DNA from: Pseudomonadota bacterium
GTDB taxonomy: Bacteria > Pseudomonadota > Gammaproteobacteria > Steroidobacterales > Steroidobacteraceae
Assembly (NCBI GenBank): GCA_021779535.1
Contig: JAJYAM010000001.1
Location: 97,152-161,151 of the forward strand
Reading direction: 5' to 3'
Length of the DNA stretch: 64,000 bases
The notes beneath the pieces were generated by a model that ran no database searches, was not told the origin of the DNA, and saw nothing but the letters and a program-made list of their open reading frames with translations. Position 1 is the first letter of the stretch; the number at the start of each line of letters is the position of its first letter. This document shows, in pieces, positions 34,262-42,613 of the stretch. A program made the translations under genes and the position numbers.

Positions 34262-35179
34262 ATGTCGATCGTTCGGGAAAACTCCGTGATCGCGGCCGCG
34301 CCCGCCGGCCTCGGCCGGTGGCGCGATTTCCTCGAGCTGACCAAGCCGAGGGTCAGCCTGCTGATCGTGTTCACCGCGGTCGTCGGGATGTTGCTCGCGT
34401 CGCCGGGTATGGTGCCGCTCGAGCCGCTGCTGCTCGGCATCCTCGGCATCGCGATGGCGTCGGGATCCGCGGCGGCGTTCAACCACGTGCTGGACCGCCG
34501 GATCGACCAGCAGATGTCGCGCACGCGAGGCCGGCCGCTGCCGACCGGAAACCTCGCCGAGTCGCAGGCGGTCGCGTTCGCGACGGCGCTCGCGGTCGTC
34601 TCGATGGCCGTGCTGTGGTTCGGCGTGAACCCGTTGACCGCGGCGCTGACGTTCGCTTCATTGATCGGCTACGCGTTGATCTACACTCGCTGGCTGAAGC
34701 GCGCGACGCCCCAGAACATCGTGATCGGCGGCGCCGCCGGCGCGGCGCCGCCGCTCCTCGGCTGGGCCGCGGTGACCGGCCACGTCGACCCGCATGCGTT
34801 GCCGCTGTTCCTGATCATCTTCACGTGGACGCCGCCGCACTTCTGGGCGCTCGCGATCGCGCGACGCGACGAATACGCGAAGGTCGGGATCCCGATGCTG
34901 CCGGTGACTCACGGCGTCGAGTTCACGCGGCTGCAGATCGTGCTGTACACGGTCCTGCTGGTGCTGTGCACCCTGCTGCCGGTGCTCACGCGGCTTTCCG
35001 GGCTCGTGTACCTGGTCGCGGTGCTGCCGCTGAACGCCCGGTTCCTGTACTACGCGTTCGAGCTGCGCCGGGGTCGCCGCGCCGACATGGCGATGCGCAC
35101 CTTCCGCTACTCGATCACGTACCTGATGCTGTTGTTCGCGGCGTTGATCCTCGATCACTATTTCCTGATCCGCGCTTGA
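34262..35179 (+). CDS. ctaB: Protoheme IX farnesyltransferase (heme O synthase)
   Basis: Adds the farnesyl group to heme B to make heme O, the substrate of the adjacent CtaA. The 305-aa product shows the UbiA-superfamily motifs NHVLDRRIDQQMSRTRGRPLP and YTRWLKRATPQNIVIGGAAGAAPPLLGW (quoted in part), and about nine membrane helices. The name cyoE is also used, but in this aa3-type cluster ctaB fits better. Its last 65 bp overlap the convergent iorB-like gene. Confidence 0.96.
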   Translation: MSIVRENSVIAAAPAGLGRWRDFLELTKPRVSLLIVFTAVVGMLLASPGMVPLEPLLLGILGIAMASGSAAAFNHVLDRRIDQQMSRTRGRPLPTGNLAESQAVAFATALAVVSMAVLWFGVNPLTAALTFASLIGYALIYTRWLKRATPQNIVIGGAAGAAPPLLGWAAVTGHVDPHALPLFLIIFTWTPPHFWALAIARRDEYAKVGIPMLPVTHGVEFTRLQIVLYTVLLVLCTLLPVLTRLSGLVYLVAVLPLNARFLYYAFELRRGRRADMAMRTFRYSITYLMLLFAALILDHYFLIRA

Positions 35180-37346
35180 CGGCGGCCGCGCCCGGCGCGC
35201 GGCCCGAGACCAGCGGGAGCGAGCGGACCCGCTCGCCGGTCGCGGCGAACCACGCGTTGCAGACCGCCGGCGCGACGAGCGGCACGGCAACCTCGCCGAT
35301 CCCGCCCGGCGGCTCGTCGCTCGGCAGGAGCTCGACCACGATCTGCGGCATCTGGTTCGCGCGCAGCACCCGATAGCCGTCGAAGTTCGTCTGCTGCACC
35401 ACGCCGTTCGCGATCGTGATCTCGCCCCAGAGCGCCTCGGTCAGGCCGAACACGATCCCGCTCTCGATCTGGGATTCGACGATCCGGGGATTGACCATCT
35501 GCCCGCAGTCGACCGCGCAGACGATCCGGTGGACCCGCGGTGCGCCGCCATCGACCGAGATCTCGGCGACCTGGGCGATCCGCGTCGCATAACCCTCCAT
35601 CAGCGCGAGTCCGAGATGCCGTCCGGGCGCGGGCTTGCCCCACCCGGCGAGCCGGGCCGCGGTCTCGAGCACGCGGCGATGACGGGGCTTGGTCGCGAGC
35701 AGTTCCATCCGCAAATCGTACGGGTCCTTGCCGGCGAGCGCCGCGAGCTCGTCGACGAAGCTCTCGATCACGAAGCAGTTCGCCGCGTGGCTGACCGAGC
35801 GCATGTAGCCGACGTCGATGCCGATCTCCTGGCGCGTGTAGGTCACGAGGAAATTCGGGATTCCGTAGGCGCAGTTCACCGCCGCCTCGACGACCTCGGG
35901 GTCGACGCCGGTGACCGGCGGGAACATCCGCGCGGTGATCAGCGGGCTCACGATGTGCAGCTTGAACGAATCGACCTTGCCCGCGGCGTCGAATCCCGCG
36001 CTGATCCGCTCGAGCGCGGGCGGACGATAGGTATCGTGGGTCATGTCGTCTTCGCGGGTCCAGATGACCTTGACCGGCCGACCCAGCGCGTGCGACCCGG
36101 CGACCGCGGCCGGAATGAAATCGACGTCGAGGCGTCGCCCGAAGCCGCCCCCGAGGTAGGTCGTGTGGACCCGAACTCGATCGGGCGGCACGCCGGCGGC
36201 GACCGCCGCGGCCGCCTGCGACAACTGCTGGACCTGGGTGCCGACGTACAGATCGCAGCCGTCGGCATGCACGTCGGCGGTACAGTTCATCGGCTCCATC
36301 GTCGCGTGCGCGAGCAGCGGCACCTCGTAGATCGCCGAGTGAGTGCGCGCGGCGCGCTTCAAGGCGGTCTCGGCGTCGCCGTCGGCGCGCGCGACGAGCC
36401 CCGGATCGCCGGCCTCGGTGCGCCGCAGGGACTCACGGATCGCCGCATCGTCGAGCGTCGCGTTCGGACCCGGGTTCCAGCGCACCCGCAGCGCGCGACG
36501 CGCCGCGAGCGCCTGCCAGAAGTGATCGGCGACGACCAGGACGCCGCTGTCCAGCGCGAGCACCAGCCGGACCCCGGGCATCTTCTCGGCCGCGGCCGAA
36601 TCGACCGAATCGGGCCAGCCCCCGAGCACGGGGCTCTGCGCGAACGCCCCGTAGAGCATCCCCGGCAAGCGTACGTCGATCCCGAACTGCGCGCTTCCGT
36701 CGACTTTCGCCGGCGTGTCGGTCCGCGGCAAGCCGCGGCCGATCAACTCGAACCGGCTCGCCGGCTTCAACGCAACGCGGGCCGGCACCGGCTGCCGCGC
36801 CGCGTCCGCCGCGACCGCGCCGTAGGTGAGACGGTCCCCGGCGGCGTTGGTGATCACGCCGTGCCGTGCGCGGCACTCGCTCGGAGCGACGCCCCAGCGA
36901 GCCGCCGCGGCCGCGACCAGCATCGTGCGCGCCTGGGCGCCGGCCGTCCGTAACTTCACCCAGGCATCCTGGACGCTGTTGCTCGTGCCCGTGACCTGAC
37001 CGACGTTCGCCGCGTTGAAGTATGCGTCACCGACCGGAGCGGCGACGATCGCGACGCGATCGAGCTCGATCTCCAATTCCTCGGCGATCAAGGTGGGCAG
37101 CGCGGTGTAGACGCCCTGACCCATCTCGGAGCGGTCGACGAGGATCGTGATCGTGTCGTCCGGCGCGATCCGCAGCCAGGCGTTCAATTGAGCGGGCGCG
37201 CGGCCGGATCGGGTCGCGGCCCGCGCCGGCAGGGGCAGGTTCATCGCGATCACCAAGCCGCCGACGGACAACGCCGAACCCACGAATTCGCGGCGAGTCC
37301 ACTGCGCCGGCGCCGCGCCGGTCGCGCGATCGTTCTCGGTCGCCAT
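35115..37346 (-). CDS. Molybdopterin-binding subunit of a xanthine-dehydrogenase-family hydroxylase (IorB type)
   Basis: The large subunit of a two-component molybdenum hydroxylase of the isoquinoline 1-oxidoreductase/aldehyde oxidase type, exported by Tat. The start at the ATG 37346 gives 743 aa with a Tat signal (TRREFVGSALSVGGLVIAMN, about residues 16-35). Moco-domain features include EMGQGVYTALPTLIAEEL, EVPLLAHATMEPMNCTA, YLGGGFGRRLDVDF and a late GLTEALWGEI. The C-terminus runs 65 bp into ctaB on the other strand. The [2Fe-2S] partner lies 4 bp upstream; no cytochrome c partner is adjacent. The substrate cannot be read from sequence. Confidence 0.9.
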   Translation of the reverse strand: MATENDRATGAAPAQWTRREFVGSALSVGGLVIAMNLPLPARAATRSGRAPAQLNAWLRIAPDDTITILVDRSEMGQGVYTALPTLIAEELEIELDRVAIVAAPVGDAYFNAANVGQVTGTSNSVQDAWVKLRTAGAQARTMLVAAAAARWGVAPSECRARHGVITNAAGDRLTYGAVAADAARQPVPARVALKPASRFELIGRGLPRTDTPAKVDGSAQFGIDVRLPGMLYGAFAQSPVLGGWPDSVDSAAAEKMPGVRLVLALDSGVLVVADHFWQALAARRALRVRWNPGPNATLDDAAIRESLRRTEAGDPGLVARADGDAETALKRAARTHSAIYEVPLLAHATMEPMNCTADVHADGCDLYVGTQVQQLSQAAAAVAAGVPPDRVRVHTTYLGGGFGRRLDVDFIPAAVAGSHALGRPVKVIWTREDDMTHDTYRPPALERISAGFDAAGKVDSFKLHIVSPLITARMFPPVTGVDPEVVEAAVNCAYGIPNFLVTYTRQEIGIDVGYMRSVSHAANCFVIESFVDELAALAGKDPYDLRMELLATKPRHRRVLETAARLAGWGKPAPGRHLGLALMEGYATRIAQVAEISVDGGAPRVHRIVCAVDCGQMVNPRIVESQIESGIVFGLTEALWGEITIANGVVQQTNFDGYRVLRANQMPQIVVELLPSDEPPGGIGEVAVPLVAPAVCNAWFAATGERVRSLPLVSGRAPGAAAVKRGSGNSDRGSTPRTTASGT

Positions 37347-37350
37347 CGGT

Positions 37351-37815
37351 TCAGCGCTCCGCACGGGCGAGCGCGGCCGCGCGGTGCACCGCATGGCGGA
37401 TCCGCCCGTACGTCCCGCAACGACAGAGGTTGCCGGACATCGCCGCGTCGATGTCGGCATCGGTCGGCGCGGGGTGGCTGCGCAGCAGCGCCGCCGCCGC
37501 CATGATCTGTCCGGATTGACAGTAACCGCATTGCGGTACGTCGAGTTCGATCCACGCGCGCTGCACGGGGTCGGATCGATCCGGAGCCAGGCCCTCGATC
37601 GTCGTCACGGCCCGCCGGCCGACGTCGGCGATCGGCAGCACGCAGGAGCGTACGGCGGCGCCGTCGAGGTGCACCGTGCACGCGCCGCAGAGCGCGCGGC
37701 CGCAGCCGTACTTCGTGCCGGTGAGTCCCAGGTGGTCGCGCAACACCCACAACAGCGGCGTATCCGGCGCCGCCTCGACCCGCATCGGTCGGCCATTGAC
37801 CTGGATCTCGAACAT
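37351..37815 (-). CDS. [2Fe-2S] subunit of a xanthine-dehydrogenase-family hydroxylase (IorA type)
   Basis: The small electron-transfer subunit. The 154-aa product has a plant-ferredoxin-type cluster site [16 protein letters not shown] followed by a further Cys, and the second, helical cluster site [10 protein letters not shown] plus [10 protein letters not shown]. This two-cluster layout is that of the IorA/CoxS family. It starts the iorAB-like pair. The protein has no signal and would be co-exported with its Tat-dependent partner. Confidence 0.94.
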   Translation of the reverse strand: MFEIQVNGRPMRVEAAPDTPLLWVLRDHLGLTGTKYGCGRALCGACTVHLDGAAVRSCVLPIADVGRRAVTTIEGLAPDRSDPVQRAWIELDVPQCGYCQSGQIMAAAALLRSHPAPTDADIDAAMSGNLCRCGTYGRIRHAVHRAAALARAER

Positions 37816-37915
37816 CGCTCCACCCCCGTCGTGCCCGCCGCCGGCGATTCGTCGTGCGTTCCGCGATGGTACCCGGTCCGGCCCACCGGCGGCATCCCGG
37901 TGCTAGGATGCGGCC

Positions 37916-38989
37916 ATGCCGGCCGCTTCCGCGTTCTATCCACGCGTCGTCGCGCTCGCCGTCGCGGGCCTGCTCGGGGTCGCGCTCTGGCGGATCTTCG
38001 CGCCGTTCGCGACCCCGATGGCTTGGGCGGCGGTGCTCGCGTTCCTGCTGTTCCCGCTGAACCGCCGGCTGCGCCGCCGGCTGCGCGGCCGAGCGGGCCT
38101 CGCGGCCGGCGTGCTGACCGTGCTCGCTCCCGTCGGGGTGCTGCTCCCGCTGTCGGCGCTGTCGATCGCGTTCGTCGCGCAGATCTCGGCGCTGCTGCGC
38201 CGGGTCGAAGCGGTCGCGCCGCGCTTCGCGCCGCTGTCGGCGGGCGACCTGCGGCAGTTTCCGGCCGCCGAGCGCATCTACGACTGGTTCGCCGCCCACG
38301 AGTTGTTCTCCGGCGCGGAGGTGCGCGGCTGGATGAGCTCGGGCGCGCGCGAGGCGCTGCAGCACGCGGCCGGGCTGGGCGGGTCCTTCTTCCTCGGCGC
38401 GGTCAGTTCGATCTTCGGGATCGCGCTGATGCTCGTGCTGCTGTTCTTCTTCCTGCGCGACGGCGATGCGATGATCGCGCGCGCCCGCGTTTGGATCCCG
38501 CTCGAACCGGGACACGAGCAGCGGCTCCTCGAGCGCTTGGGCGGCGTCACGCGCGCGATCGTCTACGGGACGACGATGACCGCGATCGTCCAGGGGATCG
38601 TGCTCGGCGTCGGCTTCGCGATCGCCGATCTCGCGTCGCCGGTCGTGTTCGGCGTGCTCGGCGCGCTCCTCGCGATGCTGCCGCTCGGCGGAACGGCGCT
38701 CGTTTGGGTGCCCGCCGCGCTGTGGTTGTTCGTGGACGGCCGCTGGGGATACGGGATCTTCATGTCGATCTGGGGACTCATGCTCTCGAGCATCGACAAC
38801 GTGCTGAAGCCGATGTTGATTTCGGGTCGCGCGCCGGTGTCCGCGCTGGTCGTCTTCATCGGCGTGCTCGGCGGGATCTCGGCGTTCGGACCGATCGGGA
38901 TCATCGCCGGGCCGATCATTCTCTCGCTCACCCTGTCCCTGGTGCTGTTCGCCGAAGAAACCCGGGCGCGGGGCACGCCGGCGGACTGA
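37916..38989 (+). CDS. AI-2E-family (PerM/UPF0118) membrane permease
   Basis: The 357-aa product has the family's layout: two N-terminal helices, a large loop (about 85-150), then a helical block with LVLLFFFLRDGD, GTTMTAIVQGIVLGVGF and a late SALVVFIGVLGGISAFGPIGIIAGPI (quoted in part). Members export small molecules or Na+/H+-linked substrates; the name reflects one E. coli paralogue and not proven signal transport here. TAGGAT (37904-37909) ends 6 bases before the ATG. It could be a -10 for a leaderless mRNA, or the AGGA inside it a Shine-Dalgarno. Confidence 0.88.
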   Translation: MPAASAFYPRVVALAVAGLLGVALWRIFAPFATPMAWAAVLAFLLFPLNRRLRRRLRGRAGLAAGVLTVLAPVGVLLPLSALSIAFVAQISALLRRVEAVAPRFAPLSAGDLRQFPAAERIYDWFAAHELFSGAEVRGWMSSGAREALQHAAGLGGSFFLGAVSSIFGIALMLVLLFFFLRDGDAMIARARVWIPLEPGHEQRLLERLGGVTRAIVYGTTMTAIVQGIVLGVGFAIADLASPVVFGVLGALLAMLPLGGTALVWVPAALWLFVDGRWGYGIFMSIWGLMLSSIDNVLKPMLISGRAPVSALVVFIGVLGGISAFGPIGIIAGPIILSLTLSLVLFAEETRARGTPAD

Positions 38990-39036
38990 ACCGGGGCCGC
39001 CGGCGCACCGCGCGGCGGCGATCACGCCGCTTACAG

Positions 39037-39042
39037 TACAAT
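39037..39042 (+). promoter_or_regulatory. Candidate -10 box of a nearly leaderless uvrD transcript
   Basis: TACAAT lies 10 bases before the uvrD ATG. The predicted start point (about 39049) would leave only about 4 nt of leader, and no Shine-Dalgarno sequence is visible. No convincing -35 box is seen. Confidence 0.35.
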
Positions 39043-39052
39043 TCCCGCCCTG

Positions 39053-41206
39053 ATGGACGTCTCACACCTACTCGATCGATTGAACGACGCGCAGCGGCAG
39101 GCGGTCGCGGCCCCGCTCGGCCCGGCGCTCGTGCTCGCGGGCGCAGGGAGCGGCAAGACCCGCGTGCTGGTGCACCGCGTCGCCTGGCTGATCCAGGTCG
39201 AGGGAGCCTCGCCCCAGAGCATCCTCGCGGTCACCTTCACGAACAAGGCTGCGGGCGAGATGCGCGGGCGGATCGAGAGCCTGCTGGGCATGCCGTCGTC
39301 GTCGCTGTGGATCGGCACCTTTCACGGACTCGCGCACCGGCTGCTGCGGCTGCACTGGCGCGAGGCGGGGCTCGCGCAGCACTTCCAGATCCTCGATGCC
39401 GAGGATCAGGCCCGGCTGATCCGCAAGGTGCTGAAGAGTCTCGATCTCGACGAGACCCGCTGGGTCCCGCGCGAGGTGCAATGGTTCATCAACTCGCAGA
39501 AGGACGAGGGTCATCGGCCCGCGACCCTGAAGGACGACGGCGATCCGACCCGGCGGCAGCTGATCCGGATCTACCTCGCGTATGAAGAGGCGTGCCAACG
39601 CGCCGGCAGCGTCGATTTCGCGGAACTGCTGCTGCGCGCGTACGAGCTGTGGCGCGACCGGCCGGATCTGCTGCGCCATTATCGTGAACGCTTCCAGCAC
39701 GTGTTGATCGACGAGTTCCAGGACACCAACGCGATCCAATATCGATGGTTCACGACGCTCGCCGGCCCGGCCGGTCGCCCGTTCGTGGTCGGCGACGACG
39801 ACCAGTCGATCTACCGCTGGCGCGGCGCGCGGGTCGAGAACCTGAACCGATTCCGCCGCGACTACCCCGGCGCGACGCTGCACAAGCTCGAGCAAAACTA
39901 CCGGTCGACCGGCACGATCCTGAAGGCGTCGAACGCGCTGATCGCGAACAACGCGGGACGGATGGGCAAGACGCTCTGGACGAGCGGCGAAGACGGCTCG
40001 CCGATCCAGATCTATGCCGCCTTCAACGAGCGCGACGAGGCCGATTTCGTCGTGAACCGGATCCGCGACTGGATCGAGCGCGGCGGCGCCCGCCGCGAGA
40101 TCGCGGTGCTGTATCGGTCGAACGCCCAGTCGCGGGTGTTCGAGGAGGCGTTCCTGAACGCCCGGATGCCGTACCGGGTCTACGGCGGGCTGCGCTTCTT
40201 CGAGCGCGCCGAGATCAAGGACGCGCTCGCGTACCTGCGCCTCGTCGCGAATCGCGACGACGACGCCTCGTTCGAGCGCGTGGTGAACCTGCCCGTACGC
40301 GGTATCGGCGCGCGCACCGTCGACTCGTTGCGCGAGACCGCACGCGAGGCCGGCGTCTCGCTCTGGGCCGCGGCGCGCAAAGCCGGCGGCGTGCTCGCGC
40401 AACGCGCCGCGCAATCGGTCGCCGCGTTCCTCGACCTGATCGATCGTGTCGCCGCCGAGACCGCCGGGCTCGACCTGCACGAGCAGGTCGATCGCGTGAT
40501 CGAGGCCAGCGGCCTCGTCGAGCACTTCAGCAAGGACAAGGGCGAACGCGGCGAGGGGCGGGTCGAGAACCTGCAGGAACTCGTCAGCGCAGCGCGGGGC
40601 TTCCTCGCCGATCGCGAAGAAGTCCTCCTCCCGCCGCTGGTGCAGTTCCTCGCCCACGCGGTGCTCGAGTCGGGCGAGGGACAGGCCGACGTCGGCGACG
40701 ATTGCGTGCAGATGATGACCCTGCACTCGGCGAAGGGGCTGGAGTTCCCGGTCGTGTTCCTCGCCGGCATGGAGGACGGCCTGTTCCCGCATCAACGCTC
40801 CGCCGCCGACCTCGCGGGACTCGAGGAGGAACGCCGGCTGTGCTACGTCGGGATGACCCGCGCGATGCGACGCCTGTACCTCACCTACGCCGAGCAACGC
40901 CGACTTTATGGCGTCGACACCTACGGCCAGCCGTCGCGCTTCATCGCGGAGATCCCGGCGGAGCTCGTCGAGGAGGTCCGACCGCGAATCCAGGTCTCCC
41001 GGCCGGCGTTCGTCGCCCGCAAGCCCGCCGTGGAGCCGGCGCCGGACGGGATGCGGATGGGCAGACGGGTCCGACACCTGAAGTTCGGCGAGGGCGTCAT
41101 ACTGAATTTCGAGGGCAATGGACCGCAGACGCGAATCCAGGTTAACTTTGAGAGACAGGGCACGAAGTGGCTGATGCTCTCTTATGCGAACCTCGAACTC
41201 GTCTAG
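39053..41206 (+). CDS. uvrD: DNA helicase II UvrD
   Basis: An SF1 3'-5' helicase that unwinds nicked DNA in mismatch and nucleotide excision repair. The 717-aa product shows the Q-motif LNDAQRQAV, Walker A AGAGSGKT (residues 29-36), VTFTNKAAGEM, the DEFQDTN Walker B, GDDDQSIYRWRGA, the VYGGLRFFERAEIKDALAYLR block (quoted in part) and MTLHSAKGLEFPVVFL. The C-terminal tail with GRRVRHLKFGEGVILNFEG, a Tudor-like domain binding RNA polymerase, identifies UvrD over Rep. Confidence 0.96.
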   Translation: MDVSHLLDRLNDAQRQAVAAPLGPALVLAGAGSGKTRVLVHRVAWLIQVEGASPQSILAVTFTNKAAGEMRGRIESLLGMPSSSLWIGTFHGLAHRLLRLHWREAGLAQHFQILDAEDQARLIRKVLKSLDLDETRWVPREVQWFINSQKDEGHRPATLKDDGDPTRRQLIRIYLAYEEACQRAGSVDFAELLLRAYELWRDRPDLLRHYRERFQHVLIDEFQDTNAIQYRWFTTLAGPAGRPFVVGDDDQSIYRWRGARVENLNRFRRDYPGATLHKLEQNYRSTGTILKASNALIANNAGRMGKTLWTSGEDGSPIQIYAAFNERDEADFVVNRIRDWIERGGARREIAVLYRSNAQSRVFEEAFLNARMPYRVYGGLRFFERAEIKDALAYLRLVANRDDDASFERVVNLPVRGIGARTVDSLRETAREAGVSLWAAARKAGGVLAQRAAQSVAAFLDLIDRVAAETAGLDLHEQVDRVIEASGLVEHFSKDKGERGEGRVENLQELVSAARGFLADREEVLLPPLVQFLAHAVLESGEGQADVGDDCVQMMTLHSAKGLEFPVVFLAGMEDGLFPHQRSAADLAGLEEERRLCYVGMTRAMRRLYLTYAEQRRLYGVDTYGQPSRFIAEIPAELVEEVRPRIQVSRPAFVARKPAVEPAPDGMRMGRRVRHLKFGEGVILNFEGNGPQTRIQVNFERQGTKWLMLSYANLELV

Positions 41207-41236
41207 ACGGCCCGCGACGGGGGAGCTGACCGCGCC

Positions 41237-42613
41237 GTGAAGATCATCATACTTGGAGCCGGCCAGGTCGGCCGGACCTTCGCCTACCATCTGTCGCGCG
41301 AGGAGGCGAACGAAGTCACCGTGATCGACTCGAACGAGGACGTGCTGCGCGATTTGCAGGACCGCCTCGACATTCGCTCGGTCAGCGGCAACGCGGCGAG
41401 TCCGCGAATCCTGGAGGCGGCGGGGATCGCGAGCACCGACGTGCTCGTCGCGTTGACCAACAGCGACGAAGTGAACATGCTCGCGTGCCACATCGCGTGG
41501 ACCTTGTATCGCACGCCGAAGAAGATCGCGCGGGTGCGCTCGGCCGACTTCACGGAACGCGACCGCCTGTTCGGCGAGCAGGGCATCGCGGTGGATCTGT
41601 GGATCAGCCCCGAACAGCTCGTCACGGAGCACGTCGCCCGCCTGATCCGCTATCCGGGCGCCCTGCAGGTCCTCGATTTCGCCGACGGTCGCGTGCGTCT
41701 CGTCGGGATCCGCGCGCTCCAGGGTGGACCGTTGGTCGGCCAGGCGCTGAAGACGCTGCGCGAGCACATCCCGACCAAGGAGGCGCGCGTCGCCGCGATC
41801 TACCGCGCCGGCAAGAGCGTCAAGCCGGAAGGCTCGACCGTGATCGAGGACGGCGACGAGGTGTTCTTCCTTGCGGCGCGGGACGACATCCGCGTGGTGA
41901 TGCGCGAGCTGCGCCGGGAGGAGGCGCCGGCGCGGCGCGTCGTGATCGCCGGGGGCGGCAACATCGGCTACCGGCTCGCGAGCGAGCTCGAGGACAAGAA
42001 TCAGGTCAAGCTGATCGAACGCGACGGCAAGCGCGCACGGCGCGTCTCGGAGCAGCTCAAGAGCACCACGGTGCTGCACGGGGACGCGGCCGACGAGGAC
42101 CTGCTGCTGGAGGAGAACATCGACAACGCCGACGTGTTCGCGGCGCTGACGAATTCCGAGGAGGCGAACATCCTCTCCGCGATGCTCGCGAAACGGCTCG
42201 GCGCGCACAAGGTGATGGCGCTGATCAACAAGCCGGCCTATTCGGAGCTGATCGAAAGCGGCTCGATCGACATCGCGATCTCGCCGCAGACGGTCACGAT
42301 CGGCTCGCTGCTCGCCCACGTGCGCCACGGCGACGTCGTCCGGGTGCATGCGCTGCGGCGCGGCGCGGCCGAGGCGCTCGAAGTGGTCGTCCACGGTGAC
42401 GCCGACAGCTCGCGCGTGATCGGCCGGCGCATCGAGGAGATCGCCTTGCCGGAGGGCACGACGCTCGGCGCGGTGGTGCGCGGCGAGGACGTGATCATCG
42501 CGCATCACGACACGACGATCCAGCCGGACGACCATCTGATCCTGTTCCTGACCGACCGCCGCCACATGGACGCGGTCGAGAAACTCTTCCAGGGCTCCAC
42601 GTCGTTCTTGTGA
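41237..42613 (+). CDS. trkA: Trk potassium transporter peripheral subunit TrkA
   Basis: A cytoplasmic NAD(H)/ATP-binding gating ring for the TrkH channel. The 458-aa product is a tandem RCK protein with two Rossmann domains, IIILGAGQVGRTFAYHL (residues 3-19) and VVIAGGGNIGYRLASEL (about 235-251). Each is followed by an RCK_C domain. The start is GTG at 41237. Its stop overlaps the trkH GTG (GTGA), so the two subunits are probably made in step. Confidence 0.96.
   Translation: MKIIILGAGQVGRTFAYHLSREEANEVTVIDSNEDVLRDLQDRLDIRSVSGNAASPRILEAAGIASTDVLVALTNSDEVNMLACHIAWTLYRTPKKIARVRSADFTERDRLFGEQGIAVDLWISPEQLVTEHVARLIRYPGALQVLDFADGRVRLVGIRALQGGPLVGQALKTLREHIPTKEARVAAIYRAGKSVKPEGSTVIEDGDEVFFLAARDDIRVVMRELRREEAPARRVVIAGGGNIGYRLASELEDKNQVKLIERDGKRARRVSEQLKSTTVLHGDAADEDLLLEENIDNADVFAALTNSEEANILSAMLAKRLGAHKVMALINKPAYSELIESGSIDIAISPQTVTIGSLLAHVRHGDVVRVHALRRGAAEALEVVVHGDADSSRVIGRRIEEIALPEGTTLGAVVRGEDVIIAHHDTTIQPDDHLILFLTDRRHMDAVEKLFQGSTSFL

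Noticed and set aside
39068-42565. 1165-aa minus-strand ORF
   Set aside because: It is antisense to uvrD and trkA, both of which have complete family motifs; low-complexity composition and no recognisable domain.
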